From: Alphaproteobacteria bacterium
Lineage (GTDB): Bacteria > Pseudomonadota > Alphaproteobacteria > JAQWUY01
DNA length: 43,093 nucleotides
Reading direction: 5' to 3'
Assembly (NCBI GenBank): GCA_029250225.1
Contig: JAQWUY010000003.1
Coordinates: 1-43,093 of the forward strand
The notes under the pieces were generated by a model, which made no database searches, was not told where the DNA came from, and was given only the letters and a program-made list of their open reading frames with translations. Each line of letters opens with the position of its first letter. The stretch's first letter is position 1. Made by a program: the position numbers and the translations under genes. Below, piece by piece: positions 24,137 to 35,443 of this stretch.

Positions 24137-25291
24137 TTACCTTTCCACAAGTTGAACTTTTTTGTTAATATAATTCATTATTGCTGAAATTAATAAACTC
24201 AACAGTAAATATGTACCCATAATCATCAATATACATTCTATTGCTTGACCTGTTTGGTTAAGAGTAATCCCACCTGTGGTCGCCGTAAGATCCATATAAC
24301 CAACAGCCACTGCTAGGGAAGAATTCTTCATCAAATTCAAATACTGACTCGTAAGTGGTGGTATTATAAGCCTTAATGCTTGTGGAATAACAACCATTTT
24401 CATCATTTGATTTCTTGTAATATTAAATGACATTCCAGCTTCTATTTGTCCCTTTGGTACAGACAAAATACCAGCCCTTACAATTTCTGCAATATGTGCA
24501 GATGTATAAACAGCAAGCCCCATCAATAAAGCAACAAATTCAGGCTTTAATGCCATACCACCTTTGAAATTAAATCCTTTTAATTCAGGAACCACCCACT
24601 CAATAGGTTGATTTGTAATAAAATAAGTAACTACCGGCAATCCTATTATTATTAATAAACTAACTAAAAATATCGGGCTTTGTTTACCTGTTTTAATATG
24701 TATCTTTTTCGCTCGCTTAACATAGAAAAAATTAATAATAATAGCTCCTATAAAAGCTATTAAAATGGCTATCGAACCTTCTATAAAAACAGGTGATGGA
24801 AAATAAAGACCACGATTTGATATAAAAATACTATCATAAATATTGATAGCTTTCTTAGCACTAGGTAATTGCAAGAACACACCAAAATACCATATGATAA
24901 TCCAAATAAGAACAGGTACATTACGCTTAAATTCAACAACTAAATATACAAGTTTTGATACTAACCAATTATTTGATAGTCGTAAAACACCCATTATAAA
25001 ACCAAGAATTGTTGCAATAAAAATACCAAGAATTGAAACAGATAAAGTATTTAACAAACCAACAAAATAAGCATCAATGTGTAAACTATCAGATGTAAAT
25101 TTAAAAAACGGGGAATATGCATCATATCCAGCTCTTGAAAATAAAAAATCAAATCCAGATGTAATGCCAATTCTGTCTAAGTTTATAATTGCATTGTTAA
25201 TAAAATAATAAAACACCACAACCAAAAATAATACCAATGTAAATTGCGATGCAATAGAGCGAAATTTTTTGTTATAAGATATATCAAACAT
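24137..25291 (-). CDS. aapQ: General L-amino-acid ABC transporter, permease Q
   Basis: 384 residues with about eight membrane helices. Helix one is near 17-35; a long periplasmic segment follows with GITSGFDFLFSRAGYD, typical of AapQ. The inner-membrane permease domain has an EAA loop, EAGMSFNITRNQMMKMVVIP, and ends with KVQLVER. With AapM it forms the channel for amino acids delivered by AapJ. It is separated from aapJ by 111 bp containing a strong hairpin, so its level is probably set below that of the binding protein. Confidence 0.93.
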   Translation of the reverse strand: MFDISYNKKFRSIASQFTLVLFLVVVFYYFINNAIINLDRIGITSGFDFLFSRAGYDAYSPFFKFTSDSLHIDAYFVGLLNTLSVSILGIFIATILGFIMGVLRLSNNWLVSKLVYLVVEFKRNVPVLIWIIIWYFGVFLQLPSAKKAINIYDSIFISNRGLYFPSPVFIEGSIAILIAFIGAIIINFFYVKRAKKIHIKTGKQSPIFLVSLLIIIGLPVVTYFITNQPIEWVVPELKGFNFKGGMALKPEFVALLMGLAVYTSAHIAEIVRAGILSVPKGQIEAGMSFNITRNQMMKMVVIPQALRLIIPPLTSQYLNLMKNSSLAVAVGYMDLTATTGGITLNQTGQAIECILMIMGTYLLLSLLISAIMNYINKKVQLVER

Positions 25292-25360
25292 TTATATTTA
25301 CTCTCATAATAAATAAATTATACAGTATATAATTTGTTTTAAGTTAAAAATAATAAAAAA

Positions 25361-25388
25361 TAGAGATGATAAATAAATATCATCTCTA
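25361..25388 (-). terminator. Hairpin-T attenuator between aapJ and aapQ
   Basis: An 11-bp perfect stem (TAGAGATGATA at 25361-25371 with TATCATCTCTA at 25378-25388), 6-base loop, and on the minus strand a run of six T right after it. It probably ends most aapJ transcripts and protects their 3' ends, giving more binding protein than permease. Confidence 0.8.
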
Positions 25389-25402
25389 AAATTTAATATC
25401 CT

Positions 25403-26407
25403 TTAACGGAATGGTGGTACATATTGTAAACCACCTTGTTTGTAAGAAGCATTTAAACCACGAGGTAAGCCTGTTTTAGCCATAGTTTTGTCATAAACTT
25501 CTTTGTAATTACCAACTTGTTTTATAATTTGATAACCAAAATCTTTGCGAACACCCAAGAACTTGCCTAAATTACCCTGATGGCCTAAAATTCTTAAAAT
25601 TTCTGAGTTCTTAGATTCTTTAAAATCATCAACATTATTAGAATTAATTCCTAATTCCTCAGCACCAATAATTGTATAAAGAGACCAACGAACAATGTCG
25701 CCCCAATTATTATCACCGTGCCTTACCGCCGGACCTAATGGTTCTTTGGAAATTAATTCAGGTAATACTTCCCAATTATCAGGATTTGGCATAGATGCTT
25801 TAACAGCCGCTAAGCCTGTCGAATCAGTAGTAAGTAAATCGCAACGGCCAGCTTTTAAAGACTTTATGGCATCATCAAATGTATCAACATTTACTGGTTC
25901 ATAACTAATTTCTGTTTTTTTGAAATATTCGGCTAAATTAAGTTCCGTAGTTGTACCAGGTTCAATACATACAGTTGCCCCATCTAATTCTTTCGCTGAA
26001 CTCACGCCAAGATCTTTATTTATTAAAAAGCCTTGTCCATCATACCAAGTAACACCAACAAAATCTAAACCCAAATCCGTAGAGCGAGATAATGTCCAAG
26101 TACTATTCCTTGATAAAACATCAGCTTCCCCAGATTGTAAAATAGTAAAACGATTTTTGGTTGTAGTTGGCATAAACTTTACTTTATTTTTATCGCCAAA
26201 AATAGCGGCTGAAATAGCACGGCAAACCTCAACATCAATTCCCTGCCATTTACCATTATCATCAGTATATGACAAACCAAAAACACCTGAATTAACAGCG
26301 CATTTTAAATATCCACGCTCTTTAACATTTTCTAAAGTATTTTCGCCTGCAAATGCACTTGACAAAGAACCAATAATAAAAGCTGAAACAGTTAATAATC
26401 TTTTCAT
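25403..26407 (-). CDS. aapJ: General L-amino-acid ABC transporter, periplasmic binding protein
   Basis: 334 residues. A signal peptide (1-20, cleavage after SSAFA) is followed by the family-3 solute-binding fold: LENVKERGYLKCAVNSGVFGLSY, the ligand-binding GIDVEVCRAISAAIFGD, LSRNSTWTLSRSTDLGLDF and a C-terminal GLPRGLNASYKQGGLQYVPPFR, which is nearly diagnostic for AapJ/BztA. It catches L-amino acids in the periplasm and hands them to AapQM. It is first in the operon; the ATG has GGGGGAT about 6 nt upstream (revcomp of ATCCCCC at 26411-26417), one of the strongest ribosome sites in the window. The promoter must lie in the 120 bp up to the atp terminator. Confidence 0.96.
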   Translation of the reverse strand: MKRLLTVSAFIIGSLSSAFAGENTLENVKERGYLKCAVNSGVFGLSYTDDNGKWQGIDVEVCRAISAAIFGDKNKVKFMPTTTKNRFTILQSGEADVLSRNSTWTLSRSTDLGLDFVGVTWYDGQGFLINKDLGVSSAKELDGATVCIEPGTTTELNLAEYFKKTEISYEPVNVDTFDDAIKSLKAGRCDLLTTDSTGLAAVKASMPNPDNWEVLPELISKEPLGPAVRHGDNNWGDIVRWSLYTIIGAEELGINSNNVDDFKESKNSEILRILGHQGNLGKFLGVRKDFGYQIIKQVGNYKEVYDKTMAKTGLPRGLNASYKQGGLQYVPPFR

Positions 26408-26530
26408 AAGTATCCCCCTATTATTTTTTTTTAGTATTATAGTTATATAAAAAAATATTTACCTAACTCGTAATATAATTTTAATCATAATTAATAAATT
26501 GTGTCAATTTAAAATCTAATGATTTCAATA

Positions 26531-26562
26531 AAAAAGAGATAGTTAAAAAACTATCTCTTTTT
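26531..26562. terminator. Terminator of the atp operon
   Basis: A perfect 14-bp stem, AAAAAGAGATAGTT at 26531-26544 with its complement at 26549-26562, and a 4-base loop. The minus strand continues with T after the stem, so it ends atpH-A-G-D-C transcripts before aapJ. The A run on the other side makes it work in either direction. Confidence 0.88.
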
Positions 26563-26625
26563 ATTTATGTTTGTTACTTTTAATATTTTATTACATACAA
26601 CCAAAAGTAATAGCTTGTAAAAAAA

Positions 26626-27033
26626 TTATTTATAAAATGGGTCTTCAACAGCTTTTAAGCGAGCTTTGGCTACATCAAGTTTTGCTTTCAAATCAGGTTT
26701 ATTTTCAGAGCTAGCATTATTAAATTCGCTTAATGCTTGATTTAATGAATCTTGCGCTTGTTTTTTATCAATATCATCTACTAATATACCCTGTTCTACT
26801 AGTATTATAACAGACTTAGCATTGACTTCAACAAAACCAGTTTCAACAAATAGTCTAGTTTCTTGATTATCATTACGAACTATAATAGTTCCAGCACGAA
26901 CTGTCCCTATTAATGGGCTGTGTCCTGCCATTACACCAATATCACCGCTTTCAGCCGGAATTATTACCATATCAGCATCCGCAGAATATAAGCTTTTTGA
27001 TGGCGATACCAATGTAAATGCAATTTTTGACAT
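26626..27033 (-). CDS. atpC: ATP synthase F1 epsilon subunit
   Basis: 135 residues. The N-terminal beta-sandwich (1-85) has FTLVSPSKSLYSADADMV and GDIGVMAGHSPLIGTVRAG; the C-terminal helices (about 90-135) end VAKARLKAVEDPFYK. This subunit sits in the central stalk and can inhibit ATP hydrolysis. Last gene of the operon, 17 bp after atpD, with the terminator about 65 bp further on. Confidence 0.95.
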   Translation of the reverse strand: MSKIAFTLVSPSKSLYSADADMVIIPAESGDIGVMAGHSPLIGTVRAGTIIVRNDNQETRLFVETGFVEVNAKSVIILVEQGILVDDIDKKQAQDSLNQALSEFNNASSENKPDLKAKLDVAKARLKAVEDPFYK

Positions 27034-27050
27034 ATTTAAATCCTATAAAA

Positions 27051-28472
<1,422 letters not shown>

Positions 28473-28487
28473 TTACTCCTTTTTAAT

Positions 28488-29390
28488 CTATAATGCTTCT
28501 GCACCAGAAATAATTTCTATCAACTCACCAGTAATTTGTGCCTGACGAGTACGGTTAAACTTAATTTGTAAATTATGAATCATATCACCTGCATTATTAG
28601 TTGCATTATCCATAGCAGTCATTCGTGCGGCTTGTTCACCAGCGAAACTTTCTAGCATTGCAGAATAAAGCTGAACAATTAAATTTTTTGGTAATAATGC
28701 CATTAATATTGCATCTTCGCTTGGGTCGTATTCATAAATTGCTTTACTATACTTTTCTTCATTACTATCTTGCTTGTCATCGTTAACTTTATCACTATCG
28801 ACAGAAGAAGCTAGTGGGATAATTTGTTTTGGTGTAGGTCGTTGCTCTAATGCATTAACAAATACATTGTAATACATAGTACAAATATCAAATTCACCAG
28901 CATTAAGCATCTCTATGATTTTAGAACTAACTATTTTTGCATGTTGATATTCAGGAACTGGTTTATTTAATTCTTCAAACGCCTCAACAATATCATTTTC
29001 AAAAACATTTTTAATTATAACATTAGCCTTACGACCAACAATTAAAAACTTTACTTTTTTTCCACTTTTCTTTAATGCCCTAGCATCATTTAAAGCACGA
29101 CGCGCTAGATTACTATTAAATCCACCACATAAACCACGATCTGATGATACAACAACAAATAAATGAACTTTATCTTGACCAGTTCCAACCAATAATGGAT
29201 TTTTTGAACTAGTTCCTTTTGATAAATTAGTAATCATTTTACTCATTTCAGTAACATAAGGACGAGATTCTTCCACATTATCAGTCGCTTTTTTCAACTT
29301 AGCAGAAGCAACCATTTTCATAGCCGAAGTAATTCGCTTTGTTGATTGCACAGATAAGATAGATGATTTTAAATCCTTTAAAGACGCCAT
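28488..29390 (-). CDS. atpG: ATP synthase F1 gamma subunit
   Basis: 300 residues. The rotor N-terminal helix MASLKDLKSSILSVQSTKRITSAMKMVASAK (only its start and end are given as marks: ASLKDLK and AMKMVASAK) and C-terminal helix (NATNNAGDMIHNLQI, FNRTRQAQITGELIEIISGAEAL in part) are canonical. SSDRGLCGGFN marks the Rossmann-like middle domain. A short acidic insert, DSDKVNDDKQDSNEEKY, lies near 205-220. Gap to atpA is 9 bp, to atpD 18 bp. Confidence 0.97.
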   Translation of the reverse strand: MASLKDLKSSILSVQSTKRITSAMKMVASAKLKKATDNVEESRPYVTEMSKMITNLSKGTSSKNPLLVGTGQDKVHLFVVVSSDRGLCGGFNSNLARRALNDARALKKSGKKVKFLIVGRKANVIIKNVFENDIVEAFEELNKPVPEYQHAKIVSSKIIEMLNAGEFDICTMYYNVFVNALEQRPTPKQIIPLASSVDSDKVNDDKQDSNEEKYSKAIYEYDPSEDAILMALLPKNLIVQLYSAMLESFAGEQAARMTAMDNATNNAGDMIHNLQIKFNRTRQAQITGELIEIISGAEAL

Positions 29391-29399
29391 TTTTAAACC

Positions 29400-30926
29400 T
29401 TACTTAAACTTATTTTTAAAGCTATCTAAAATATCTTTCAAACCTTTGATAATATCATCATTATAATCACCAGTTTTATTAATCATAGCAATAACTTTAT
29501 CATTAGTTTTAGCATATTTTAATAATTCTTGTTCAAAACGACGAACATTAGAAATATCAATATTATCTAAATAACCATTTGTTCCTGCAAAAATAACAAG
29601 AACCTGTTCACCAACAGATAACGGCGAGAATTGAGGTTGTTTCAACAACTCAACCAATCTTGCACCACGAGCAAGCAATGCTTGTGTAGCAGGGTCAAGA
29701 TCAGATGCGAATTGAGCGAATGCTTCCATCTCGCGATATTGTGCTAGTTCCAATTTGATAGTACCGGCAACTTTTTTCATTGCTTTTGTTTGTGCTGACG
29801 AACCAACACGAGATACCGATAAACCAACATTAATTGCCGGACGGATACCTTTATAGAACAAATCAGTTTCAAGGAAAATCTGCCCATCAGTAATAGAAAT
29901 TACATTAGTTGGAATAAATGCCGAAACATCATTATCTTGAGTTTCAATAACTGGTAGTGCAGTTAAAGAACCCCCACCGCAATCTTCATTTAATTTAGAA
30001 GATCTTTCAAGTAAACGAGAATGCAAGTAAAATACATCACCTGGATATGCTTCACGCCCTGGTGGACGACGAAGTAATAATGACATTTGACGATAAGAAA
30101 CCGCTTGTTTAGTTAAATCATCATATACAATCAATGCATGCATACCGTTATCACGGAAATATTCACCGATTGCTGTACCTGTATATGGTGCCAAGAATTG
30201 TAAAGGAGCAGGATCAGATGCTGTCGCGGCAACAACACAAGTATATTCCATAGCACCTTGTTCTTCTAGCACTCTAACAAGTTGAGCAACTGTTGAGCGT
30301 TTTTGACCAACAGCAACATAAATACAGTAAAGCTTTTTAGATTCATCTTTACCTTTATTAACTTCTTTCTGATTCAAAATAGTATCAAGAGCAACCGTTG
30401 ATTTACCAGTTTGACGGTCACCAATAATTAATTCCCTTTGCCCACGACCAATAGGAACAAGGCTATCAATCGCCTTAATACCTGTTTGTACTGGTTCGTG
30501 TACAGATTTTCTTGCAATAATTCCCGGAGCTTTTACCTCAACCAAATTGCGTTTTTTAGCTTTGATTGCACCTTTGCCATCTATCGGATTACCTAAACCA
30601 TCAACAACACGGCCTAATAATTCCTTGCCAACAGGAGTATCAACAATCGCACCAGAGCGTTTTACCGTATCACCTTCGCGAATTGAGCGGTCATCGCCAA
30701 AAATTACCACACCAACATTATCTGTTTCTAGGTTAAGTGCCATACCTTTTATTCCGCCTGGAAATTCAACCATTTCACCAGCTTGAACATTATCAAGTCC
30801 ATACACTCGAGCAACACCATCACCGACTGATAAAACTGTACCAACTTCGGCGACATCAGAAGTAACTTTAAAATTTGCAATTTTATCTTTTAAAATTGCT
30901 GAAATTTCAGCAGCATTTAGGGTCAT
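29400..30926 (-). CDS. atpA: ATP synthase F1 alpha subunit
   Basis: 508 residues. Walker A is GDRQTGKST (169-177), [29 protein letters not shown] carries Walker B and neighbours, and [16 protein letters not shown] contains the arginine finger that completes the beta catalytic site. This is the non-catalytic nucleotide-binding subunit. It is 4 bp downstream of atpH. Normal length and no odd residues. Confidence 0.98.
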   Translation of the reverse strand: MTLNAAEISAILKDKIANFKVTSDVAEVGTVLSVGDGVARVYGLDNVQAGEMVEFPGGIKGMALNLETDNVGVVIFGDDRSIREGDTVKRSGAIVDTPVGKELLGRVVDGLGNPIDGKGAIKAKKRNLVEVKAPGIIARKSVHEPVQTGIKAIDSLVPIGRGQRELIIGDRQTGKSTVALDTILNQKEVNKGKDESKKLYCIYVAVGQKRSTVAQLVRVLEEQGAMEYTCVVAATASDPAPLQFLAPYTGTAIGEYFRDNGMHALIVYDDLTKQAVSYRQMSLLLRRPPGREAYPGDVFYLHSRLLERSSKLNEDCGGGSLTALPVIETQDNDVSAFIPTNVISITDGQIFLETDLFYKGIRPAINVGLSVSRVGSSAQTKAMKKVAGTIKLELAQYREMEAFAQFASDLDPATQALLARGARLVELLKQPQFSPLSVGEQVLVIFAGTNGYLDNIDISNVRRFEQELLKYAKTNDKVIAMINKTGDYNDDIIKGLKDILDSFKNKFK

Positions 30927-30930
30927 ACTG

Positions 30931-31485
30931 TTAAACCCCTTTCATTTCTTGTTTTAGTTTATCCAATTTAGTTTGAGTGCAAGAATCTAGCATTTTAGAA
31001 CCGATTTTTACAATCAAACCACCAATAATAGCAGGCTTTACGATATACGAAACACGAATATCGCCACCCACAACTTCAGCAACAGCTTTTTCTACTTGCT
31101 TTGTTTGCTTAGAGCTTAGCTTGTTGGCTGAAATAACTTCAGCATTGACAATACCGTTATGCTCATCAACTAACTCCATAAACTGTTCAAGAACATTACT
31201 AAGAGCAAATTGACGACGGTTTTGACAAAGAGTCTTAATAAGACCTTTTAATTCGTCAGAAGATTTTAATTTTTTTAGAATTTCATTTAAAATTGCCTCC
31301 GCCTCATCAATTTTTAAGGCCGGAGATTTAATGACACTAGAAAGTTTGTCACTACTGTTTAATACTTTTTGTAAGGAAGATACACATTTAACAACCTTAT
31401 CAAGACTTTTATTATCAACAGATAATTTAAACAATGCGGTTGCATACCTTTTCGATACCTGTCTTAATTCACTATTTAAAGTCAT
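30931..31485 (-). CDS. atpH: ATP synthase F1 delta subunit
   Basis: 184 residues. The N-terminal helical bundle contains the family mark [12 protein letters not shown] and the C-terminal part ends [29 protein letters not shown], of which GGLIVKIG and DSCTQTKL are most conserved. It links the F1 head to the b-subunit stator. First gene of the operon, with AGTAGGAA just before the ATG. As in most alphaproteobacteria the F0 genes are not here. Confidence 0.95.
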   Translation of the reverse strand: MTLNSELRQVSKRYATALFKLSVDNKSLDKVVKCVSSLQKVLNSSDKLSSVIKSPALKIDEAEAILNEILKKLKSSDELKGLIKTLCQNRRQFALSNVLEQFMELVDEHNGIVNAEVISANKLSSKQTKQVEKAVAEVVGGDIRVSYIVKPAIIGGLIVKIGSKMLDSCTQTKLDKLKQEMKGV

Positions 31486-31529
31486 TTGTTCCTACTATAT
31501 AATATTTGACTAAATACGAGCGTAATCCC

Positions 31530-31557
31530 TTGTCAAAACTGACAAAAGAAGTATAAT
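31530..31557 (+). promoter_or_regulatory. Promoter in the atpH/priA divergent region
   Basis: On the plus strand TTGTCA (31530-31535) and a perfect TATAAT (31552-31557) are 16 bp apart, pointing at priA 175 bp away. The -35 is part of an inverted repeat TTGTCA-AAAC-TGACAA (31530-31545), whose other strand offers TTGACA for atpH, although the matching -10 is poor. The remaining leader to priA holds one more inverted repeat (ATAATTTCA with TGAAATTAT, about 31686-31712). Confidence 0.5.
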
Positions 31558-31732
31558 TTCAACATTTCTAACATATTTGAATATAAAAATAAACTATATT
31601 TTAAGATTTATTTTTAATCAAAAGTCGCTTTAAGCAAATCTTTTGTAGATTATACAACCAATAATAGTGCGTAGGTATGCCGGTCATAATTTCAGTTACT
31701 AATTGAAATTATAATATGTTATAAATATTGTT

Positions 31733-33883
31733 ATGAATATCATATATGTTTTATTACCAATCCCCACATCAAGCGGTTCATATGCCTATCAAAATGACGC
31801 ACCGCTAGAAATCGGCTCGTTTGTAAAAGTTCCGCTGGGAAATCGTACGGAAGTGGGAATCGTCTGGGAAAAGACTGATGATAAAACAATCGCAAAAGAT
31901 AAAATAAAAAGTGTAATTGAAAAAATTGATATCCCGCCGTTAAATAACGATTTAATTAAAACTATAAAATTTATAAGTGGATATAATTTAACATATTTGG
32001 GTTTGGTTTTAAAAATGATATTACCAAATAAAAAAATATTATTAACCCAACAAACAGAAGAAGAATATAGCCTTAATGATTTGAATAATCAAAAAATCAC
32101 TAGTGCTAGAAAAATAGTGATAGATGAATTAAAACAACATAAATCACTAACGCAATCAGAAATAAAAAAACATGCTTCCACTTCCGTAATAAAAGGAATG
32201 CTAGACAAAAAAATAATAAATAAAAAACTAATTAAAAAAACATTTAAGCCAATTCCAATTAATCCTGATAATTTAAAAGTTCAACTAAATGACAATCAAT
32301 CACAAGCTCTAGAAAAAATAAAATCAAGTCTAGGTAAATACGCCCCTATACTGCTTGATGGTGTAACTGGTTCTGGTAAAACAGAAGTGTATTTTGAATT
32401 AATTGCCGATATAATTAAAAATGATTCTACCAAACAAATATTAGTCTTGTTACCAGAAATTGCTCTATCTAGTCAATGGTCAGAAAGATTTGAAAAAAGG
32501 TTCGGAGTTAAACCTTGCTTGTGGCATAGTGAGATAACACAACACAAAAAACAAAAAATATATAATGGCTTAATAAACAATACTATTAATGTAGTTGTGG
32601 GGGCTAGGTCTGCATTATTTTTACCGTTTAACAATTTATCCTTAATCGTAGCCGATGAAGAACACGACAATTCATATAAACAAGAAGAAACTGTATATTA
32701 TAATGCTCGTGATATTGCAATATACAGGGCATCAATTAACAAATGCCCTATAATACTTGCATCGGCCACACCATCATTAGAATCTTGGGCAAATGTTAAT
32801 GATAAAAGATATACTCGTATATCTTTGGCTAATCGCTATGGTAATTCAACCTTGCCTGAAATTCAAACCATAGACATAACAAAAGAAAAAATTGAAGCAC
32901 AAAAATTTATATCAGAAACATTACATCAACACATTGATGAAGCATTAAATCACAACCAACAAGTTTTGTTATTTTTAAATCGTAAGGGCTATGCACCTTT
33001 AACACTTTGTAATAAATGCGGGTTTAGGCATCAGTGCAATAATTGTCGTTCTTGGTTAGTAGAACATAAACGCACAAAGAGTCTTGACTGCCATCATTGC
33101 GGATATTCTATTCAACAAGATGATACTTGTCCCGAATGTGGAGCAAGTGAAATGAAAAATTGTGGCCCTGGGGTGGAGCGAATATACGAAGAAATTATAA
33201 ACAGATATCCTGATGCAAAAGTTTTTACTGCGACTAGTAAAAATCTTAATACAACAAAACTATCACAACAATTTGTTGAGGATATGAATAATAATAAAAT
33301 TGATATTGTAATTGGCACACAGGTAATTGCAAAAGGTTATGACTTTAAAAATCTTAACTTAGTAGGAATTATTGACGGCGATATGGCATTAGGTGGTGAT
33401 GACTTACGAGCTGGCGAAAGAACATTCCAAACAATCCATCAAGTATCGGGGCGTGTAGGACGAGGTGAATCAAAAGGCAAAGCATTCATACAAACAGCAA
33501 ACCCGAATCACGAGGTGATACAAGCATTAGTCCAAGACAACAGAGACGATTTTTTAAACACTGAATTAAGATATCGCAATTTATATAAACAGCCCCCTAT
33601 TAATAGATTGATTGGTATAATAATATCTGATTTTGATATGCAAAAAGCACAAAACACAGCAAAACAAATTGTAATAAATGCACCAAATATAAAGGGAATG
33701 AAAATTCTTGGGCCAACCGAACCGCAAATGGCATTTTTGCGTGGAAAACACCGCAGAAGAATTTTAATAAATGTTGAGAAAAATGTAAATTTTTCACCAA
33801 TAATAAAACAATGGTTAAGCACATTTAATAAACCTAGCTCAACAAGAATAACTGTTGATGTTGACCCGTACAGTTTTGGATAA
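31733..33883 (+). CDS. priA: Primosomal protein N' (replication restart helicase)
   Basis: 716 residues, normal length. An N-terminal DNA-binding domain (1-100, with SYAYQNDAPLEIGSFVKVPLG in part) is followed by the helicase core: Walker A GVTGSGKTE (210-218) and a DEEH box (308-311). Four CxxC pairs at Cys426 to Cys469 form the zinc-binding insert, and GTQVIAKGYDFKNL and VSGRVGRGE are late helicase motifs. PriA reloads the replisome at stalled forks. Divergent from atpH; a DUF6314-like gene follows 3 bp downstream. Confidence 0.97.
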   Translation: MNIIYVLLPIPTSSGSYAYQNDAPLEIGSFVKVPLGNRTEVGIVWEKTDDKTIAKDKIKSVIEKIDIPPLNNDLIKTIKFISGYNLTYLGLVLKMILPNKKILLTQQTEEEYSLNDLNNQKITSARKIVIDELKQHKSLTQSEIKKHASTSVIKGMLDKKIINKKLIKKTFKPIPINPDNLKVQLNDNQSQALEKIKSSLGKYAPILLDGVTGSGKTEVYFELIADIIKNDSTKQILVLLPEIALSSQWSERFEKRFGVKPCLWHSEITQHKKQKIYNGLINNTINVVVGARSALFLPFNNLSLIVADEEHDNSYKQEETVYYNARDIAIYRASINKCPIILASATPSLESWANVNDKRYTRISLANRYGNSTLPEIQTIDITKEKIEAQKFISETLHQHIDEALNHNQQVLLFLNRKGYAPLTLCNKCGFRHQCNNCRSWLVEHKRTKSLDCHHCGYSIQQDDTCPECGASEMKNCGPGVERIYEEIINRYPDAKVFTATSKNLNTTKLSQQFVEDMNNNKIDIVIGTQVIAKGYDFKNLNLVGIIDGDMALGGDDLRAGERTFQTIHQVSGRVGRGESKGKAFIQTANPNHEVIQALVQDNRDDFLNTELRYRNLYKQPPINRLIGIIISDFDMQKAQNTAKQIVINAPNIKGMKILGPTEPQMAFLRGKHRRRILINVEKNVNFSPIIKQWLSTFNKPSSTRITVDVDPYSFG

Positions 33884-33886
33884 AAT

Positions 33887-34264
33887 ATGAAAAAAGAATT
33901 ACTAACTGGAAAATGGAAATTTAACCGCCATATAACTGATAATATGATAAAGGCTGATCGTATCGCAAATGGCCAACTTGTAATTACAGAAACTAGCTGG
34001 AATGAAAAAGGCGAAATGGACGGCCAACCATTTTTTCAACAATACAAAATTAATATGCAAGATAATTTTACCGTTTTATTTAATGACGACAAAGTATTTT
34101 ATTCGTTAACTGATATCACAGCAAAACAAACTATCGAACACTTATGCGGTAGTGATTTATACCAAGGTATTTGGGAACTTACCGAGAATAAATTAAATTT
34201 GCAATGGATTGTAAAAGGCAAAACCAAAGATTATATTATGAACACTCAATATATAAAAAACTAG
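33887..34264 (+). CDS. DUF6314-like small protein
   Basis: 125 residues. LLTGKWKFNRHITD at the start, FFQQYKINMQ in the middle and HLCGSDLYQGIWEL toward the end follow the pattern of DUF6314 (G-x-W-x-x-x-R, then a HxCGxDxY box), a lipocalin-like beta fold of unknown role found in alphaproteobacteria and others. No signal peptide. It starts 3 bp after the priA stop and is probably co-transcribed with it, though no functional link is known to me. It converges on the nitroreductase-like gene, with 1 bp between stops. Confidence 0.65.
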   Translation: MKKELLTGKWKFNRHITDNMIKADRIANGQLVITETSWNEKGEMDGQPFFQQYKINMQDNFTVLFNDDKVFYSLTDITAKQTIEHLCGSDLYQGIWELTENKLNLQWIVKGKTKDYIMNTQYIKN

Positions 34265-34265
34265 T

Positions 34266-34811
34266 TTATATAAATTTTGTATATTGATTATAATCAGTTC
34301 TTTCTCTTGATTCAGGTGAACCTGTGCCAACTAACAACATACCCAATGATTTATATTCTTTTTTAGATAAACCTAAGTCTTCAAATATTGAATCTGTATT
34401 TGAATCTTCATCAAAAATACTATTCCATTTTATACAATAATTATTATTGAAAAATGATAGTTGCATCGCATACATTGCCGTAGAACCTGAATATTCAGAT
34501 TCGTAATCAGGAATTTTTTCAGATATATTTTTTTTAATAAATCCAAGAATTACCGTACCTATTCCACTACAAAGCTCATTAAATGGTTCTCGTTCAATTT
34601 TTTTAGCTTTTGTTTTATATAATAAATCTAATGCTTTTTCACGATTTTCATAATTAAATACAACAAAATGTAATGGATTTTTCTTTCCGTGAATTGGAAT
34701 AGCAGTCGTAGCTTTTAAGGCCTGATGAATATGTTCGTCACTTACTTTACCACCTGTCATTTTAGTTTGAACCGTTGAAACACGATTTTCTAGTAGTTGT
34801 TGTATTGACAA
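34266..34811 (-). CDS. Nitroreductase-family protein, TTG start
   Basis: 181 residues from a TTG at 34811. An in-frame ATG at 34859 would add 16 residues, but those codons contain a perfect AAGGAGGT (34823-34816) four bases before the TTG, so TTG is preferred; the product starts MSIQQLLENRVSTVQ. The pattern LENRVSTVQ, HIHQALKATTAIPIHGKKNPLHFVVF and a late LGMLLVGTGSPESRERTDY fits FMN-dependent nitroreductases of the small YdjA kind, though the FMN-binding residues are weaker than in BluB. Substrate unknown. It is divergent from the SH3-domain gene, with about 65 bp between starts. Family confidence is moderate to good. Confidence 0.7.
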   Translation of the reverse strand: MSIQQLLENRVSTVQTKMTGGKVSDEHIHQALKATTAIPIHGKKNPLHFVVFNYENREKALDLLYKTKAKKIEREPFNELCSGIGTVILGFIKKNISEKIPDYESEYSGSTAMYAMQLSFFNNNYCIKWNSIFDEDSNTDSIFEDLGLSKKEYKSLGMLLVGTGSPESRERTDYNQYTKFI

Positions 34812-34815
34812 AATA

Positions 34816-34823
34816 ACCTCCTT
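34816..34823 (-). promoter_or_regulatory. Perfect Shine-Dalgarno that decides a TTG start
   Basis: AAGGAGGT on the minus strand, four bases before the TTG at 34811. It falls inside the longer reading frame from 34859, which is why that start is rejected. Confidence 0.8.
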
Positions 34824-34876
34824 GTGTATGCTATAAATACTAAATAATTCACTACGCATTATGGGAAAATATATTT

Positions 34877-35395
34877 ATGATTGCAACAAAATATTTCAAA
34901 TTATTATTATTAGTTCTTATGATCTATATTGTTAATCCTTTGGCAATTAAGGCATCTACCATAAATAAATCTGTTGGTAATGTAACATCATTGCCGATAC
35001 CTAGATTCGTATCGACTAAATCAAAACCTACAAATGTAAGAACTGGACCTGGGCGCAGATACCCTATTAAATTTACATTCAGTGAAAAAGTGCCACTAAA
35101 AATAATCGATGAATATCAAGATTGGCGAAAAATCGAAGATTGGCAAGGTGAACAAGGTTGGATTCACAAAGCATTATTATCATCGCGTCGCTTGGGATTA
35201 ATTGAAAATAAAACATCACTGTATAAAACAACTAAACCATCTGGCTTAAAAGCAAGATTAGGCGAACGAATAATTGTAAAAATTGATAGTTGCGATTTAA
35301 AATGGTGTTATGTGGAAGTTTTAAATGTTGATGCCGAAGGCTACATTGACAAACGCCATATATGGGGCATAAACCAAGAAGAAATCATAGATTAA
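34877..35395 (+). CDS. Exported bacterial SH3-domain protein
   Basis: 172 residues. A signal peptide (about 1-26, MIATKYFKLL then LAIKA) is followed by two SH3-like repeats: one with NVRTGPGRRYPIKFTF and WRKIEDWQGEQGWIHKALL (about 51-100), and one with LYKTTKPSGLKARLGERI and CYVEVLNVDAEGYIDK (about 112-160). This two-domain form is widespread in alphaproteobacteria and thought to act in the periplasm, probably near peptidoglycan; its exact role is not known. A disulphide between Cys in SCDLKWC is possible. Monocistronic or with the next gene (48 bp). Confidence 0.85.
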   Translation: MIATKYFKLLLLVLMIYIVNPLAIKASTINKSVGNVTSLPIPRFVSTKSKPTNVRTGPGRRYPIKFTFSEKVPLKIIDEYQDWRKIEDWQGEQGWIHKALLSSRRLGLIENKTSLYKTTKPSGLKARLGERIIVKIDSCDLKWCYVEVLNVDAEGYIDKRHIWGINQEEIID

Positions 35396-35443
35396 AAATA
35401 ATTAAGATTGCCTCTAATAAAAATATAATATGAGGGGAGTAAA

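Noticed and set aside
29400-31513. Several plus-strand frames of 60-80 codons opposite atpA and atpH
   Set aside because: They mirror highly conserved genes on the other strand and have no ribosome sites or recognisable content.
34812-34859. Longer ATG start of the nitroreductase-like gene
   Set aside because: A perfect Shine-Dalgarno for the TTG at 34811 lies within those codons.
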